Positions 17,731 through 27,631 of a DNA stretch of 64,000 nucleotides are shown here, piece by piece. Under the pieces are notes generated by a model. It was not told where the DNA came from. It saw nothing but the letters and a program-made list of their open reading frames with translations, and ran no database searches. The stretch's first letter is position 1. Each line of letters begins with the position of its first letter. This DNA comes from CAVSIS01 sp963814875 (GTDB taxonomy: Bacteria; Acidobacteriota; Thermoanaerobaculia; Thermoanaerobaculales; Sulfomarinibacteraceae), in contig CAWFFJ010000021.1 in NCBI GenBank assembly GCA_963814875.1, positions 62,001 through 126,000 of the forward strand, read 5' to 3'. The translations under genes were made by a program, and so were the position numbers.

Positions 17731-17924
17731 CCGACCCGCCGGAGCACGCGACCGGTCCGCGCATCCACTCCCGACCGTGCGGCTGCAGGTCGGTCGCCTC
17801 CGGGAACCTCATCCTCCGCTGAAGCTCTCCGAGCGATCGACCCGGTCCCGCGACAGCGGTCGTGGCGCTGCGTTTCGTCCTGAGCCGGTGGTATTCTCGT
17901 TGCGGAAGCCCCAGGGAGAACAAC

Positions 17925-20900
17925 ATGTCCTGCTGGCGAACGCCGTCGATCCCACCACCGAGCCGAAGCGCGAAGGTGTTGCTGCTCGTCCTCGCCGTTG
18001 CCCTGGCGCTGCCGGCCGCGGCCCGGGAGCGCGGAGTCGTCGTCGAGACCGTGGGCGCTGATGGGGCCGGGCTCGAGGTCGGAGACCGGGTCCTCCGGTG
18101 GCGCCAGACCGTGAACGGGGAGGAGGCCGCGGGGGAGCTCGCGGACCCGTTCGACTGGGCGTGGCTCGAGGTCGAGCGGGTCCCGCGTGGGCCGGTCACG
18201 CTGGAGGTCGAGCGCGCCGGCAGTCGCCGCCGGGTGGTCCTGCAGCCAGGGACCCGGGGTCCGAGCCTGTGGGACCTCACGGTCCGCCCGGTCCTTCGCC
18301 GTAAGCTGGAGCGGCGGTACATCGAAGGTGTGGCACGACTCGAGGCCGGCGACGTCGACGGCGCCGTGGCTGCGTGGCACGCGATGCTGGCCGAGCGGCG
18401 CGTGGCGGCCAACGAGAACCTCGCCGCCTGGATGCACCGGCGCACGGCAGCGGCGCTGATCGGCGCCGGTCGCATCGAGGAGGCCATCGTTGAGCTGGCG
18501 GGTGCGGCCGAGGCAGCAGATGCCGGCGGCTCCCTGGCCGCGCGCCTCGCCATTCGCGACGAGTGGGGCCGAACCCTCTACAGGGCAGGCGAGTACGAGC
18601 GGGCGCTCGAGGTCCACCAGCGAGGGCCTCGCGCTGCGCGAGGCAGGCCTGCCGGGCACGCTCGAGGTTGCCGCCGGAGTCCACGACGTTGGCACCATGA
18701 TGCTGGTGCTCGGTGACCTCGACGGCGCCGCGGAAGTGCTGCAGCGGGCGGTGGCGGCACGCGAGCGGCTCGCACCGGGCTCGCTGGCGCTCGCGGAGTC
18801 GCTCAACAACCTCGGTCTGGTGGCGGTCTACGCCGGCCGGTTCGACGACGCAGCAGCCGCTGCTCGACCGGAGCCTGGAGATTCGGGAACGGCTGGTGCC
18901 GAACAGCACCCGACTGGCGGCGAGCTACAACAACCTCGGGCTGGCAGCCAAGGAGCGCGGCGACTGGGACGCGGCCGAACGCTACTACGGGCAGGACCTG
19001 GCCCTGACCGAGCGGCTCGAGCCGAACACCGACAGCCACGCCATCACGCTCATGAACCTCGGCGCGGTGGTCTGGGAGCGCGGCGACCTCGATCGCGCCG
19101 AGGAGCGGTTCAAGGAGTCGCTCGCGATCTGCGAGGCGATCGACCCGCGCAGCATCGACGTCGCCGCCAACCTCAACAACCTCGGGCAGGTCGCCGAGCA
19201 GCGCGGCGACCTCGCGCTCGCAGAGGCCGACCTGCGCAAGGCGCTGGAGATCTGGCGCGAGCGGACGCCGGAAAGCCAGGACGTTGCGACGGCGCTGCTC
19301 AACCTCGGCCTGATCTCGTGGCGGCGCAAGGACCTCGACGACGCCGAGTCCCTGCTCGACGAGTCACGGGCGATGCTCGACCGGATCGCCCCGGAGAACC
19401 AGACCAGCGCGATGATCGTCGCCACCCTCGGCGACGTCGCCCTCGACCGGGGCGACCTCGACCGCGCCGAGACGCTCTACCGGCAGTCGCTCGATATCCG
19501 CGAGAAGATCATGCCGGACAGTGCCGAGATCGCGGGCAACCTGATCAACCTCGGCGCGATCGCCCAGAAGCGCGGCGACCTCGAAGCGGCCACGGCGCTG
19601 TACCGGCGGTCCTTGGACCTGCGCCAGCGCACCTCTCCGGACAGCCTGTTCGTAGCGGCGAGCCTGTACAGCCTCGGCGACGCGGCTCTCGAAGGCGGCG
19701 ACCTGGAGGCTGCCGAGAGCTTCCTCGGCCGCGCTCTGGCGATCCGCAGCCGTCTCACGCCCGGGAGCGCCGAGGAGGCCGTGACCCTGCATCGGCTGGC
19801 GCAGGTGTCGAGGCGCGCCGGCAGGACGTCCGAGGCCCTCGACCGGCTCGAGCGGGCGGTGGCGGCGCTGGAGGCCCAGGGCGGGCGGCTCGGCGGCAGC
19901 GAGGAGGCCCGCGCCGGCTTTCGCGCCCACTTCGTCGAGCTCTACCGGGAGCTGATCGAAGTGCAGCTCGAGCTCGGTCGACCCGGCGCCGCGTTCGACA
20001 CCTTCGAGCGCTCGCGCGGGCAGCTCTTCCTGGCCACGCTCGCCGAGCGCGACCTGGTCTTCTCCGGGGACGTCCCCGACGAGCTCGAGCGCGGGCGCAA
20101 GCGGGTGGCCTGGGAGTACGACGCGGTCCAGAAGCGGCTCGGGGAGCTCGATCCGGCAACCGACGCGCAGGCGGTCGAGGACAGCCTCGCTCGGCTCGGC
20201 GAGCTGCGTCGCGAGCGCGAAGCCGTCGCCGAGGAGATCCGGAACGCCTCGCCTCGGCTGGCCTCACTCCAGGACCCCCGCCCGCTCGACGCCGAGGGGG
20301 CGAGGCGCTCGCTCGAGCCGGGCACGCTGGTGCTTGCCTTCAGTGTCGGCCGCGACACGTCGACCCTGTTCAGCCTCAGCCGTGACGGCGGGCTCACGGT
20401 GCACCCGGTGGACGTGGGCGAGGCCGACCTCCGCGCCGGGGTACGCGACCTGCGCACGGCGATCGTCGCCGGGGGGCGGGAGGGCTTCGCGCCGACCGCG
20501 TACCTCGGTCCGGCGACCCGGCTGTACGATCTCCTGATCGCACCCGCGGCGGCTGAGATCAAGGCCGCCGAACGGATCGTCCTGATTCCCGACGGCCCCC
20601 TCCATGCGCTGCCGTTCGCGGCCCTGGCGACGGTGGATGCCGGCGGTCGTCCGCACTTCCTGGTCGAGCGCCGGCCTCTGGCCGTCGCTCTGTCGGTGAC
20701 GGTGCTCGACGAGCTTGTGCGACGGCGCCCGACGGGAATCGACGACCGCGCCGGGTGGCACGTGGTCGGCTTCGGCGACCCCGCCTACCCGAGCGCCCAG
20801 GCGCTGACCGGGGACGAGGGCGATGTCGCGGTGCGCTCGGTCGTCGGGCGGGGCCTGGCGCTGGAGCCCCTGCCCGCCACGAGGGCCGAGGTCGGCGAGC

Positions 20901-21445
20901 TCGTCGAGCTCTGGGGCGACCGCGCGGATGTGTTCGTCGGCGCTGCCGCCACCGAGGAACGCGCGCGAGGGGAGGGCGCCTCCGCCGTGGTACTGCACTT
21001 CGCCTGCCACGGCCTGCTCGACGAGGATTTCCCGCTCGACTCGGGGCTCGCGCTCGCGATCCCGGATCGGCCCACGCCGGGAGCGGACAACGGACTGCTG
21101 CAGGCGTGGGAGATCTTCGAGAGCATGCGGCTCGACGCCGAGGTCGTGACCCTCTCCGCGTGCCAGACCGGGCTCGGCCGCGAGCTCGGAGGGGAAGGTC
21201 TGGTGGGCCTCAGCCGGGCGTTCCAGTACGCGGGCGCGAGCTCGGTGGTGGCCTCCCTGTGGAGCGTGGCGGACCAGTCGACCGCGCGGCTGATGGCTGG
21301 CTTCTACCGGGCGCTGCGTGGCGGCGGCTCGGTGGCGGACTCGTTGCGGGCGGCGCAGATCGAGCTGATCCGGGGCGACGGCGATGCGGACGACCGGCAC
21401 CCGTTCCACTGGGCGGCGTTTCAGGTGGTCGGCGACTGGAAGTAG
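17925..21445 (+). pseudogene. Secreted TPR-CHAT protease-like protein, interrupted by two +1 frameshifts
   Basis: ATG at 17925 has AGGGAGAA 4 nt upstream and starts a signal-peptide-like N-terminus (KVLLLVLAVALALPAAA). The coding frame moves by +1 near 18621 (an extra C after ...EVHQ) and again near 18850-18856. Removing one base at each site gives a continuous protein of about 1172 aa: a PDZ-like/unknown N-terminal region, some ten TPR units (SLNNLGLVAVYAGRFDDA, ASYNNLGLAAKERGDWDAA and so on), and a C-terminal CHAT caspase-like domain. The catalytic His (VLHFACHG) and Cys (TLSACQTGLG) are both present. It is followed 10 nt later by a FecR-like gene. The shifts look like sequence errors because flanking codons are intact. 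Confidence 0.8.
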
Positions 21446-21455
21446 GGGGGACGTG

Positions 21456-22382
21456 ATGCGCGCGATGGTGGTGGCGTTGATGATCCTGGCGGCGGCCGCC
21501 GCGTTCGGAGCCGAAACAGAGTTCTGGGCGCAGGCGACCTACGTGCGCGGCTCGGTGAGCGTGGCCGCACGGTCCGGGGAGGCCACTGTCCCGCTCGCGC
21601 GCGGTGCCGTGCTCGAAGCCGGCGCCGAGGTCGTCACGACGGGCGACGGCCGCGCCACCTTCCTGCTCAGCGACGGCGGCCTGCTGGTGGTTCCTTCCTC
21701 CGCTCGACGCGTGCTCGAGCCGGCTGCTCGGCGCGCCGGCCCGTCGCTCGGCGAGGTCGCGCACAACCTGACCCGGACCCTCGCCGCCGGAGGCGACGAG
21801 GAGCCGCTCCTCAAACACCTCGGCGGGCTCCGGGAGGAGGGCCGGAACCTCGCCGTCGCCCCTCGCAGGACCCGGGTCCGGCCTGGACCGGTGCGCCTGG
21901 CCTGGGAACCGGCGCCGGGGGTCGCGTCCTATGTCGTGCGCGTCCTCGGCCCGGCCGGATCGGTGCTCGAGGAGCAGGTGGGGGGGACCGTCCTCGAGAT
22001 CGGGTCCGGGAAGCTCCAGGCGGGCGCAGGCTACGTCTGGGAGGTCCGCGACGCGAGCTCCCCAGATTCGCTCGCGGCGCTCGGCAGCGGCAGCTTCGCG
22101 GTCCTCGACGGGGAAACCGCCCGCCGGGTCGCGGCAGCGGAGTCCGAGATCGAAGGCGCCGGGCTCAACACCGCCGGCGGCGACAGCACGGCGACCTACC
22201 TGCGCTACCAGGTGTGCCGGGACGCCGAGCTCTATCTCGAGGCGGCGGGTCTGCTCGGTCGTCTCCTCGCCGGGGAGCCAGGGGACCGCTCGCTCGAGGA
22301 GCAGCAGCGGGTGCTGTGGGCTGCGATCGGCCTCGATCCCGACCGCGCGGCGCTCGCCTTCGAGGGCGTCGGAGCGCCATAG
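21456..22382 (+). CDS. FecR-domain-like secreted protein
   Basis: 308 aa. N-terminal signal peptide (MRAMVVALMILAAAAAFGA), then a FecR-like region (TYVRGSVSVAARSGEATVPLARGAVLEAGAEVVTTGDGRATFLLSDGG...). The middle (GPVRLAWEPAPGVASYVVRVLGP) resembles an Fn3/Ig-like sandwich. The C-terminus is helical, TPR-like. The ATG at 21456 follows a GGGGGG tract; a GTG at 21453 is possible. It lies between the TPR-CHAT gene and the cyclase with spacings of 10 and 0 nt. FecR-like domains outside iron uptake are common in periplasmic sensory proteins. Confidence 0.75.
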   Translation: MRAMVVALMILAAAAAFGAETEFWAQATYVRGSVSVAARSGEATVPLARGAVLEAGAEVVTTGDGRATFLLSDGGLLVVPSSARRVLEPAARRAGPSLGEVAHNLTRTLAAGGDEEPLLKHLGGLREEGRNLAVAPRRTRVRPGPVRLAWEPAPGVASYVVRVLGPAGSVLEEQVGGTVLEIGSGKLQAGAGYVWEVRDASSPDSLAALGSGSFAVLDGETARRVAAAESEIEGAGLNTAGGDSTATYLRYQVCRDAELYLEAAGLLGRLLAGEPGDRSLEEQQRVLWAAIGLDPDRAALAFEGVGAP

Positions 22383-24200
22383 GTGGCGGACGCGGTTGCG
22401 TCGTCCGCCGCACGACGGGGTCGTCGGTGGCGTGCCGCAGGTCTCGCGGTGGCGGCGACGCTGGTGCTGCTCGCAGCCGGCTGGGGTGCGTCGCGTACGG
22501 CTTTGGCAGCACTTCTCGAGGCCCGTTCGATCGACCTCCGGTTCCGTGCCCGGGGCGAGCTCGCCCCCGACCCCGAGATCGTCGTGATCGGCGTCGACGA
22601 GGCGTCCTTCTCCCGCCTCGGCCTCAAGTACCCGTTCCCGCCGCTGGTGTGGGCGAAGCTGATCGAGCGGCTGAACGGGGCGGGCGCCGCGGTGGTCGCG
22701 TTCGACTTCCTGTACTCGGAGCCGACCCGTGAGTGCGACCCTCCGGACCAGGACGCGCGCCTCGCCGAGGCGATTCGACGAGCCGGCAACATCGTCTGGG
22801 CCGAGCAGCTCCGCGACGGGCGGGTGCCCGAGCCGCCGATCCCGGTCATCCGCGACGCGGTCGCCGGGACGGGGTTCATCAACCTCCCGGACGAGCGCGA
22901 CGGACGGATCCGCCGCGTCGCGCCGGCTCGCTCCGGGCGGCCGTGCTTCGCCGCCGCCGCGGTCGAGGCCTACGCCGGCTACCTCCCGCCGGAGTGGCAG
23001 GAGGAGGCGCTCCACCTGATTCCGTACCGAGGCGGCGCCGGCACCTTCCCGACCGTCTCGCTCGGCGACGTGCTCGCAGGCGAGGTTCCGGCCGAGCTCA
23101 TCGCGGGCAGGATCTGCTTCGTCGGGGCGACCTTCGCGGCCAGCCACGACACCTACCCGACGCCGTTCCACCGGGTGAACCTGCCGGACTCGCCGGGGGT
23201 CGAGATCCACGCCACCGTCGCCGGCGCAATCCTGCGCGGAGATCGCCTGGTGGAGACGAGCCCGAAGACCGCGTGGCTGATGCTCGGCCTCGCCGTGCTC
23301 GCGATCGCGTGGTTGATCGGCGCCGACCGTCCGTGGTGGGCGCTCGCCCTGCAGGCGTGCGCACTCGCCGGTTGGGGGGCGTGGACGGTCGAGCGCTTCC
23401 TCGCCGGTGAGGTCGTCCCGGCGGTCGTGCCGATGGGGGTCCTCGCCGCGAGCTTCCCGTCGGTGGCGTTCGTCAGCTATCTGCTCGAGCGCTCGCGTCG
23501 ACGGGAGATCCGAGGTCTTTTCGAGTCCTACGTCGACCCGTCGGTGGTGGCGTGGCTGCTGGACAACCCGACCGCTGTCAACCTCACCGGCGGACGCCAC
23601 ACGGTCACGATCCTCGAGTCCGACATCGAGGGCTTCACCCCGATCACGGAGCAGCTCCCGCCGGAGGCGCTGGTCGGCCACCTCAACGCGTACTTTGAAA
23701 TCCTCACCGGCGCAGTGATCGACGCCGGAGGGATGCACGACAAGTACGTCGGCGACGCGTTGTTGGCGGTGTTCGGCTTCCCTGTGGCGCAGCCCGACCA
23801 CGCCGCGCGAGCGGCGACCGCCGCGCTCGCGATTCAGGAGCGCGTCGAGCAGGCCAACCTGGAGTGGGAGCGGCAGGGGATGCCGGTCCTGCACACCCGC
23901 ATCGGCCTCGCCTCCGGCGAGGTGGTGATCGGCACCGTCGGCGCCAGTGCGCGCAAGACCTTCACCGCGATTGGCGAGGCGGTCAACCTCGCCGCGCGGC
24001 TCGAGGCGCTCAACAAGCCGCTGGGCACGCGGATCCTCCTCGACGAGGCCACGGCAGAACAACTGCCCGCGGAGCTTCCGGTGCGCGACCTCGGCGAGCA
24101 CGCGATCAAGGGCTTCTCCCGCCCTGTCCGGGTTTTCACCCCCGAGGCCGCACCCATGACCGGCGACGAGCCCTCCCGCGGCGGCGCCGAACCGGCGTGA
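22383..24200 (+). CDS. CHASE2-domain class III adenylate cyclase
   Basis: 605 aa. One N-terminal TM (about 18-45), an extracytoplasmic CHASE2 sensor (about 50-290, PDPEIVVIGVDEASFSRLG.. and ICFVGATFAASHDTYPTPF), a cluster of TMs (about 296-370) and a cytoplasmic class III cyclase domain (about 400-590). Both metal-binding Asp are present (D414 in ESDIEGF, D458 in YVGD). The purine-specifying pair is K454 and T528 (as in adenylate rather than guanylate cyclases), and the transition-state residues are N535 and R539. GTG at 22383 directly abuts the FecR stop. Predicted to make cAMP in response to an extracytoplasmic signal, possibly from its FecR and CHAT neighbours (inference). Confidence 0.9.
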   Translation: MADAVASSAARRGRRWRAAGLAVAATLVLLAAGWGASRTALAALLEARSIDLRFRARGELAPDPEIVVIGVDEASFSRLGLKYPFPPLVWAKLIERLNGAGAAVVAFDFLYSEPTRECDPPDQDARLAEAIRRAGNIVWAEQLRDGRVPEPPIPVIRDAVAGTGFINLPDERDGRIRRVAPARSGRPCFAAAAVEAYAGYLPPEWQEEALHLIPYRGGAGTFPTVSLGDVLAGEVPAELIAGRICFVGATFAASHDTYPTPFHRVNLPDSPGVEIHATVAGAILRGDRLVETSPKTAWLMLGLAVLAIAWLIGADRPWWALALQACALAGWGAWTVERFLAGEVVPAVVPMGVLAASFPSVAFVSYLLERSRRREIRGLFESYVDPSVVAWLLDNPTAVNLTGGRHTVTILESDIEGFTPITEQLPPEALVGHLNAYFEILTGAVIDAGGMHDKYVGDALLAVFGFPVAQPDHAARAATAALAIQERVEQANLEWERQGMPVLHTRIGLASGEVVIGTVGASARKTFTAIGEAVNLAARLEALNKPLGTRILLDEATAEQLPAELPVRDLGEHAIKGFSRPVRVFTPEAAPMTGDEPSRGGAEPA

Positions 24201-24232
24201 CAGGGCGGGGCGCAGAGCGTAGGCTGACGAAA

Positions 24233-24958
24233 GTGAACGTTCTCGGCTGGAGCCTGCTCACCGCTGCGGCGGGTGTCGCCCTCGTCCACACCCTGCTCGG
24301 CCCCGACCACTACCTCCCGTTCGTGATGCTGGCGCGCGCACGCGGCTGGTCGAACGCGCGGACGTTGGTCATCACCTCGGTCTGCGGTGTCGGCCACGTC
24401 GCCTCCTCGGTCGTGCTCGGCGGGCTCGGCGTGCTCGCAGGCCTCGCCGTGGGTCAGATCGAGGGCGTCGAGGGCGGACGCGGCGGCCTCGCCGCCTGGG
24501 CGTTGGTCGCCTTTGGCCTCGCGTATGCGCTGTGGGGAGCCCGGCACGCGCTGCGCCACGCCAAGGGCCTCGAGCCGCACCACCACCACGGGCACGTCCA
24601 CCTGCACACCCACGGCGCCGACGACCACCACCACCCGTCGCCATCCGTCGACGAGCTCGCCCACGAGCGCCGCGCGGCGACCACGTTCTGGGCCCTGTTC
24701 GTCGTCTTCGTGCTCGGACCGTGTGAGCCGCTGATCCCGCTGTTCGTCGTTCCCGCCAGCCGCGGTGCGTGGGGCCTCGCGGCGACCACGGCGATTGTCT
24801 TCGGCGTGGTCACCATCGCCACCATGGTCGCGGTCACCGCCGCCGCCCTCGCCGGGATCCGGATGCTCCCGCTCGGCCCCCTCGAGCGCTGGTCCCACAC
24901 CCTCGCCGGCGCCGTCATCGCCGCCTCCGGGCTCGCCATCCTCTTCCTCGGGCTTTGA
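24233..24958 (+). CDS. UreH/NicO-like membrane protein with His-rich loop
   Basis: 241 aa, about six TM segments. The N-terminal helix carries ALVHTLLGPDHYLPFVMLAR (an H-x4-D-H motif of the UreH/NicO/HupE-like metal transporters) and a second helix has CGVGHVASS. The cytoplasmic loop at about residues 117-145 is strongly His-rich (HHHHGHVHLHTHGADDHHH), typical of Ni/Co/Zn-binding transporters. ALFVVFVLGPCEPLIPLF follows. GTG start at 24233, 32 nt after the cyclase stop, so probably the last gene of that operon; an intrinsic terminator follows at 24981. Metal efflux or uptake is likely; the specific ion is unknown. Confidence 0.7.
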   Translation: MNVLGWSLLTAAAGVALVHTLLGPDHYLPFVMLARARGWSNARTLVITSVCGVGHVASSVVLGGLGVLAGLAVGQIEGVEGGRGGLAAWALVAFGLAYALWGARHALRHAKGLEPHHHHGHVHLHTHGADDHHHPSPSVDELAHERRAATTFWALFVVFVLGPCEPLIPLFVVPASRGAWGLAATTAIVFGVVTIATMVAVTAAALAGIRMLPLGPLERWSHTLAGAVIAASGLAILFLGL

Positions 24959-25345
24959 AACGTAAGACGCGAGAGGCGAGACGCGGGTGAGGCCCGTGTT
25001 TTTTGGGCGATGGGGACTCGAGGATCAACTTCCCAACTTCTTCGAGCCTGGCACCAAGGCGACCGCGTAGGGCGGGCAGCTCGTCGGTGCCCGTGGAAAG
25101 TCGATACGTGAGGTGCAGAGCTCGTGAAGCCGACGATGTCGCCGCCGGTGCACGTGGGAAGAGGTGCGAACGACACCCTCGACCGACGGCCCCCGTCTCC
25201 GCAGCGAGCTCGGGGGGTAGCTCGGTTCGCAGAATGCGTCTTCTGCCGCGACGGGCGAGGCGTATGCTTGCGGCAGCGCAGCTCACGGTCCAAACCTGTT
25301 GTCCGGTCGGGTGTCATCCGGCGCGAGCGCCGGGCGGGGGGTTTC
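24959..25345. other. 387-nt intergenic region
   Basis: Contains the intrinsic terminator of the preceding operon at 24981-25004 and the 5' region of the surface protein gene. No small gene, tRNA or recognisable riboswitch was seen. Confidence 0.6.
24981..25004 (+). terminator. Intrinsic terminator after the CHAT/cyclase/UreH-like operon
   Basis: ACGCGGG-TGAGG-CCCGTGT forms a 7-bp stem (one G-U) with a 5-nt loop, followed by TTTTT. It starts 23 nt after the stop at 24958. Confidence 0.65.
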
Positions 25346-27508
25346 ATGAAAGCAAAGATCGTTGTCACCGTTGTGTGCATCCTGGCCACGTCGGCGTCAC
25401 TGTATGCGGCGTTCACCGGCACCGACGTGTTCCTGCCCTCGGTGGGCGCCGCGCCCGGTGTCGCGCCGGCGGTCTGGTACACCACCGTCTGGGTCCACAA
25501 CCCCAACAGCACGGCGGCCAACGTCACCTTCTACCTGCTCGAGCGCCAGGCCAACCCGACGCCGATGTCGTACACCGACACCATCCAGCCGGGGGACACG
25601 GTCAAGTACGACAACGCCGTCGAGCTCATGTTCGCGAAGCAGACATTCGGCGCGCTGCGGGTCACCTCGAACGTCAAGGTCCTGGTCGGCTCTCGCATCT
25701 ACTCCCAGTCCGGGTCGGCCCTCGAGGACTCGGTCGGGCAGTACTTCGCCGCCGAGCCTGCGTCGTTCTCGATCGGCGCCGGCGAGTCGACCGAGCTGAT
25801 GGGGGTGTACGGGACGGTGCCGTCCTCAGCCTCGACCTTCCGCACCAACTACGGATTCGTCGAGACCACCGGCACCGGGACCTGCACGGTCAAGGTCACG
25901 GTCAAGGACGGAGCCGGGACGGCGCTCGGCACGAGGACCTACACCGTGCGCGAGTGGGAGCAGCTCCAGAAGGGCTTCAAGGACGAGTTCCCGTCGCTGT
26001 CGACCGAGAACGCCCGCCTGACCGTCGAGGTCACCTCCGGCTCCGGCAGGGTGATCGTGTTCGGGTCGGGGGTGGCGAACGGCTCCCAGGACCCGACGAC
26101 CTTCGAGATGGCGTTCCGGGACGACCTGCTGGCGGAGAACGCCTCGGGGGGCAGCATCACCGGCGTCACAGCCGGCGCCGGGCTGGGCGGTGGTGGCACC
26201 ACGGGCAACGTCACGGTCAACGTCGGGGCGGGTGCCGGGATCACGGTGGGAGCGGACACGGTCGGCATCGCCGACAACGGCGTGACCTCGGCGAAGATCG
26301 CCGACGGGTCGGTGGCCCCTGCCGACGTGGCGTTCAACTACGCGGGTTCGACCAGCAAGGGCGGCGCGGCAGGAGATGTTGCCTGCACGGGCTGTGTCGC
26401 GAGCACCGAGCTCAGCGGCGCCGGCGCGGCCAGCGGCCAGGTCCTCAAGTACACCGGCAGCGCGGTCGCCTGGGCTGCCGACAATACCGGTGGCTTGACG
26501 CTGCCCTACGCCGGAAGCACAGACACTCACACTACGGCGTTTGCTGTCACCAACACCTCCGGCGGCGCCGTTTATGGCATGAGCAATGGCGGCGACGCGG
26601 TGCATGGCGAAAGCATCTACGGTGAGGGCGTGTACGGCAGCAGCAAGACGAAGAGTGGCGTGGAGGGCTTCAGCACCGACAATAACGGCGTGCACGGCGA
26701 AAGCCCCAACAATGACGGCGTGTACGGCGCCAGCTCCACCTATAACGGCGTGTACGGCGTGGCCAGCGCCGCCACCTGGGCCGGGGTATTCGGCAGAAAC
26801 TTTGCTGGGGACGGTGTCGTGGGCAGCAGCGCCGGTGGCAACGGCGTTCGGGGTGAGTCGACAAAGTGGGGTGTGTACGGCCAGGGTGGAAGCCTGGCGT
26901 GGGGCGTGCTCGGGACCCTGAACGAAGGTGTGGCCGGGATCAGCGGCAGCGGCGCGACCGGCAGCGCCGGGTACTTCGACGGCAAGGTGCAGATCACCGG
27001 GACGATCTCCAAGGGTGGCGGGTCGTTCAAGATCGACCACCCGCTCGACCCCGAGCACAAGTATCTCTACCACTCGTTCGTCGAGTCGCCGGACATGATG
27101 AACATCTACAACGGCAACGTCACCACCGATGCCAACGGCGACGCCGTCGTCGGGCTGCCGGAGTGGTTCGAGGCGCTCAACCGGGACTTCCGCTACCAGC
27201 TCACGGTGATCGGTCAGTTCGCACAGGCGATCATCTCGCAGGAGATCGATCACGACCGGTTCGCGATCAAGACGAACCTCGGCAACGTCAAGGTCTCGTG
27301 GCAGGTCACCGGGATCCGCAAGGACCCGTTCGCCGAGGCGAACCGCATTCCGGTCGAGGAGGTCAAGCCCGACATCGAGCAGGGCACGTACCTTCACCCC
27401 GCCGCCTACGGTCAACCCGAGGAGAAGAGCGTGACCTGGGCGCGCGAACCCGAGATGAGGCGACAGCTGGAGGCGCAGCGGGAGAAGGCGGCACAGCAGC
27501 CGAAGTAG
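25346..27508 (+). CDS. Secreted surface protein with GVYG-type repeats
   Basis: 720 aa. Signal peptide MKAKIVVTVVCILATSASLYA. The N-terminal ~260 residues form a beta-rich domain (WYTTVWVHNPNSTAANVTFYLLE). A Gly/Thr-rich region (GLGGGGTTGNVTVNVGAG) is followed at about residues 410-520 by short repeats with a GV-x-G core (DGVYGASS, NGVYGVAS, AGVFGRN, DGVVGSS, WGVYGQG). The conserved C-terminal module (FKIDHPLDPEHKYLYHSFV, ESPDMMNIYNGNV, PEWFEALNRDFRYQLTVIG, KVSWQVTGIRKD) is widespread in large secreted proteins of environmental bacteria. The ATG at 25346 is chosen for the signal peptide and the upstream GGGGGG tract. Likely cell-surface or extracellular; function unknown. Confidence 0.75.
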   Translation: MKAKIVVTVVCILATSASLYAAFTGTDVFLPSVGAAPGVAPAVWYTTVWVHNPNSTAANVTFYLLERQANPTPMSYTDTIQPGDTVKYDNAVELMFAKQTFGALRVTSNVKVLVGSRIYSQSGSALEDSVGQYFAAEPASFSIGAGESTELMGVYGTVPSSASTFRTNYGFVETTGTGTCTVKVTVKDGAGTALGTRTYTVREWEQLQKGFKDEFPSLSTENARLTVEVTSGSGRVIVFGSGVANGSQDPTTFEMAFRDDLLAENASGGSITGVTAGAGLGGGGTTGNVTVNVGAGAGITVGADTVGIADNGVTSAKIADGSVAPADVAFNYAGSTSKGGAAGDVACTGCVASTELSGAGAASGQVLKYTGSAVAWAADNTGGLTLPYAGSTDTHTTAFAVTNTSGGAVYGMSNGGDAVHGESIYGEGVYGSSKTKSGVEGFSTDNNGVHGESPNNDGVYGASSTYNGVYGVASAATWAGVFGRNFAGDGVVGSSAGGNGVRGESTKWGVYGQGGSLAWGVLGTLNEGVAGISGSGATGSAGYFDGKVQITGTISKGGGSFKIDHPLDPEHKYLYHSFVESPDMMNIYNGNVTTDANGDAVVGLPEWFEALNRDFRYQLTVIGQFAQAIISQEIDHDRFAIKTNLGNVKVSWQVTGIRKDPFAEANRIPVEEVKPDIEQGTYLHPAAYGQPEEKSVTWAREPEMRRQLEAQREKAAQQPK

Positions 27509-27601
27509 GCAGGCTGCACGCGATTCGGGCCGGAGTGAGCGGGCGAGCACCTGTACCAGGGTCGCACCTGCTGCGACCGGCGCCCGCACGGCCCGTGGCG
27601 A

Positions 27602-27607
27602 TAGAAT
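27602..27607 (+). promoter_or_regulatory. Candidate -10 (TAGAAT)
   Basis: TAGAAT 24 nt before the methyltransferase ATG at 27632, with GGAGA in the leader. No convincing -35. Confidence 0.3.
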
Positions 27608-27631
27608 GGCACCCGGCTGCGGAGACGTGCG

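Noticed and set aside
17925..21445. TPR-CHAT protein as the protease partner of a type III-E CRISPR effector
   Set aside because: No gRAMP/Cas7-11-like gene or CRISPR array is nearby, and the protein has a signal peptide, so it is probably not cytoplasmic.
24959..25345. Riboswitch upstream of the surface protein gene
   Set aside because: The region is long enough but no known aptamer signature could be recognised by eye.
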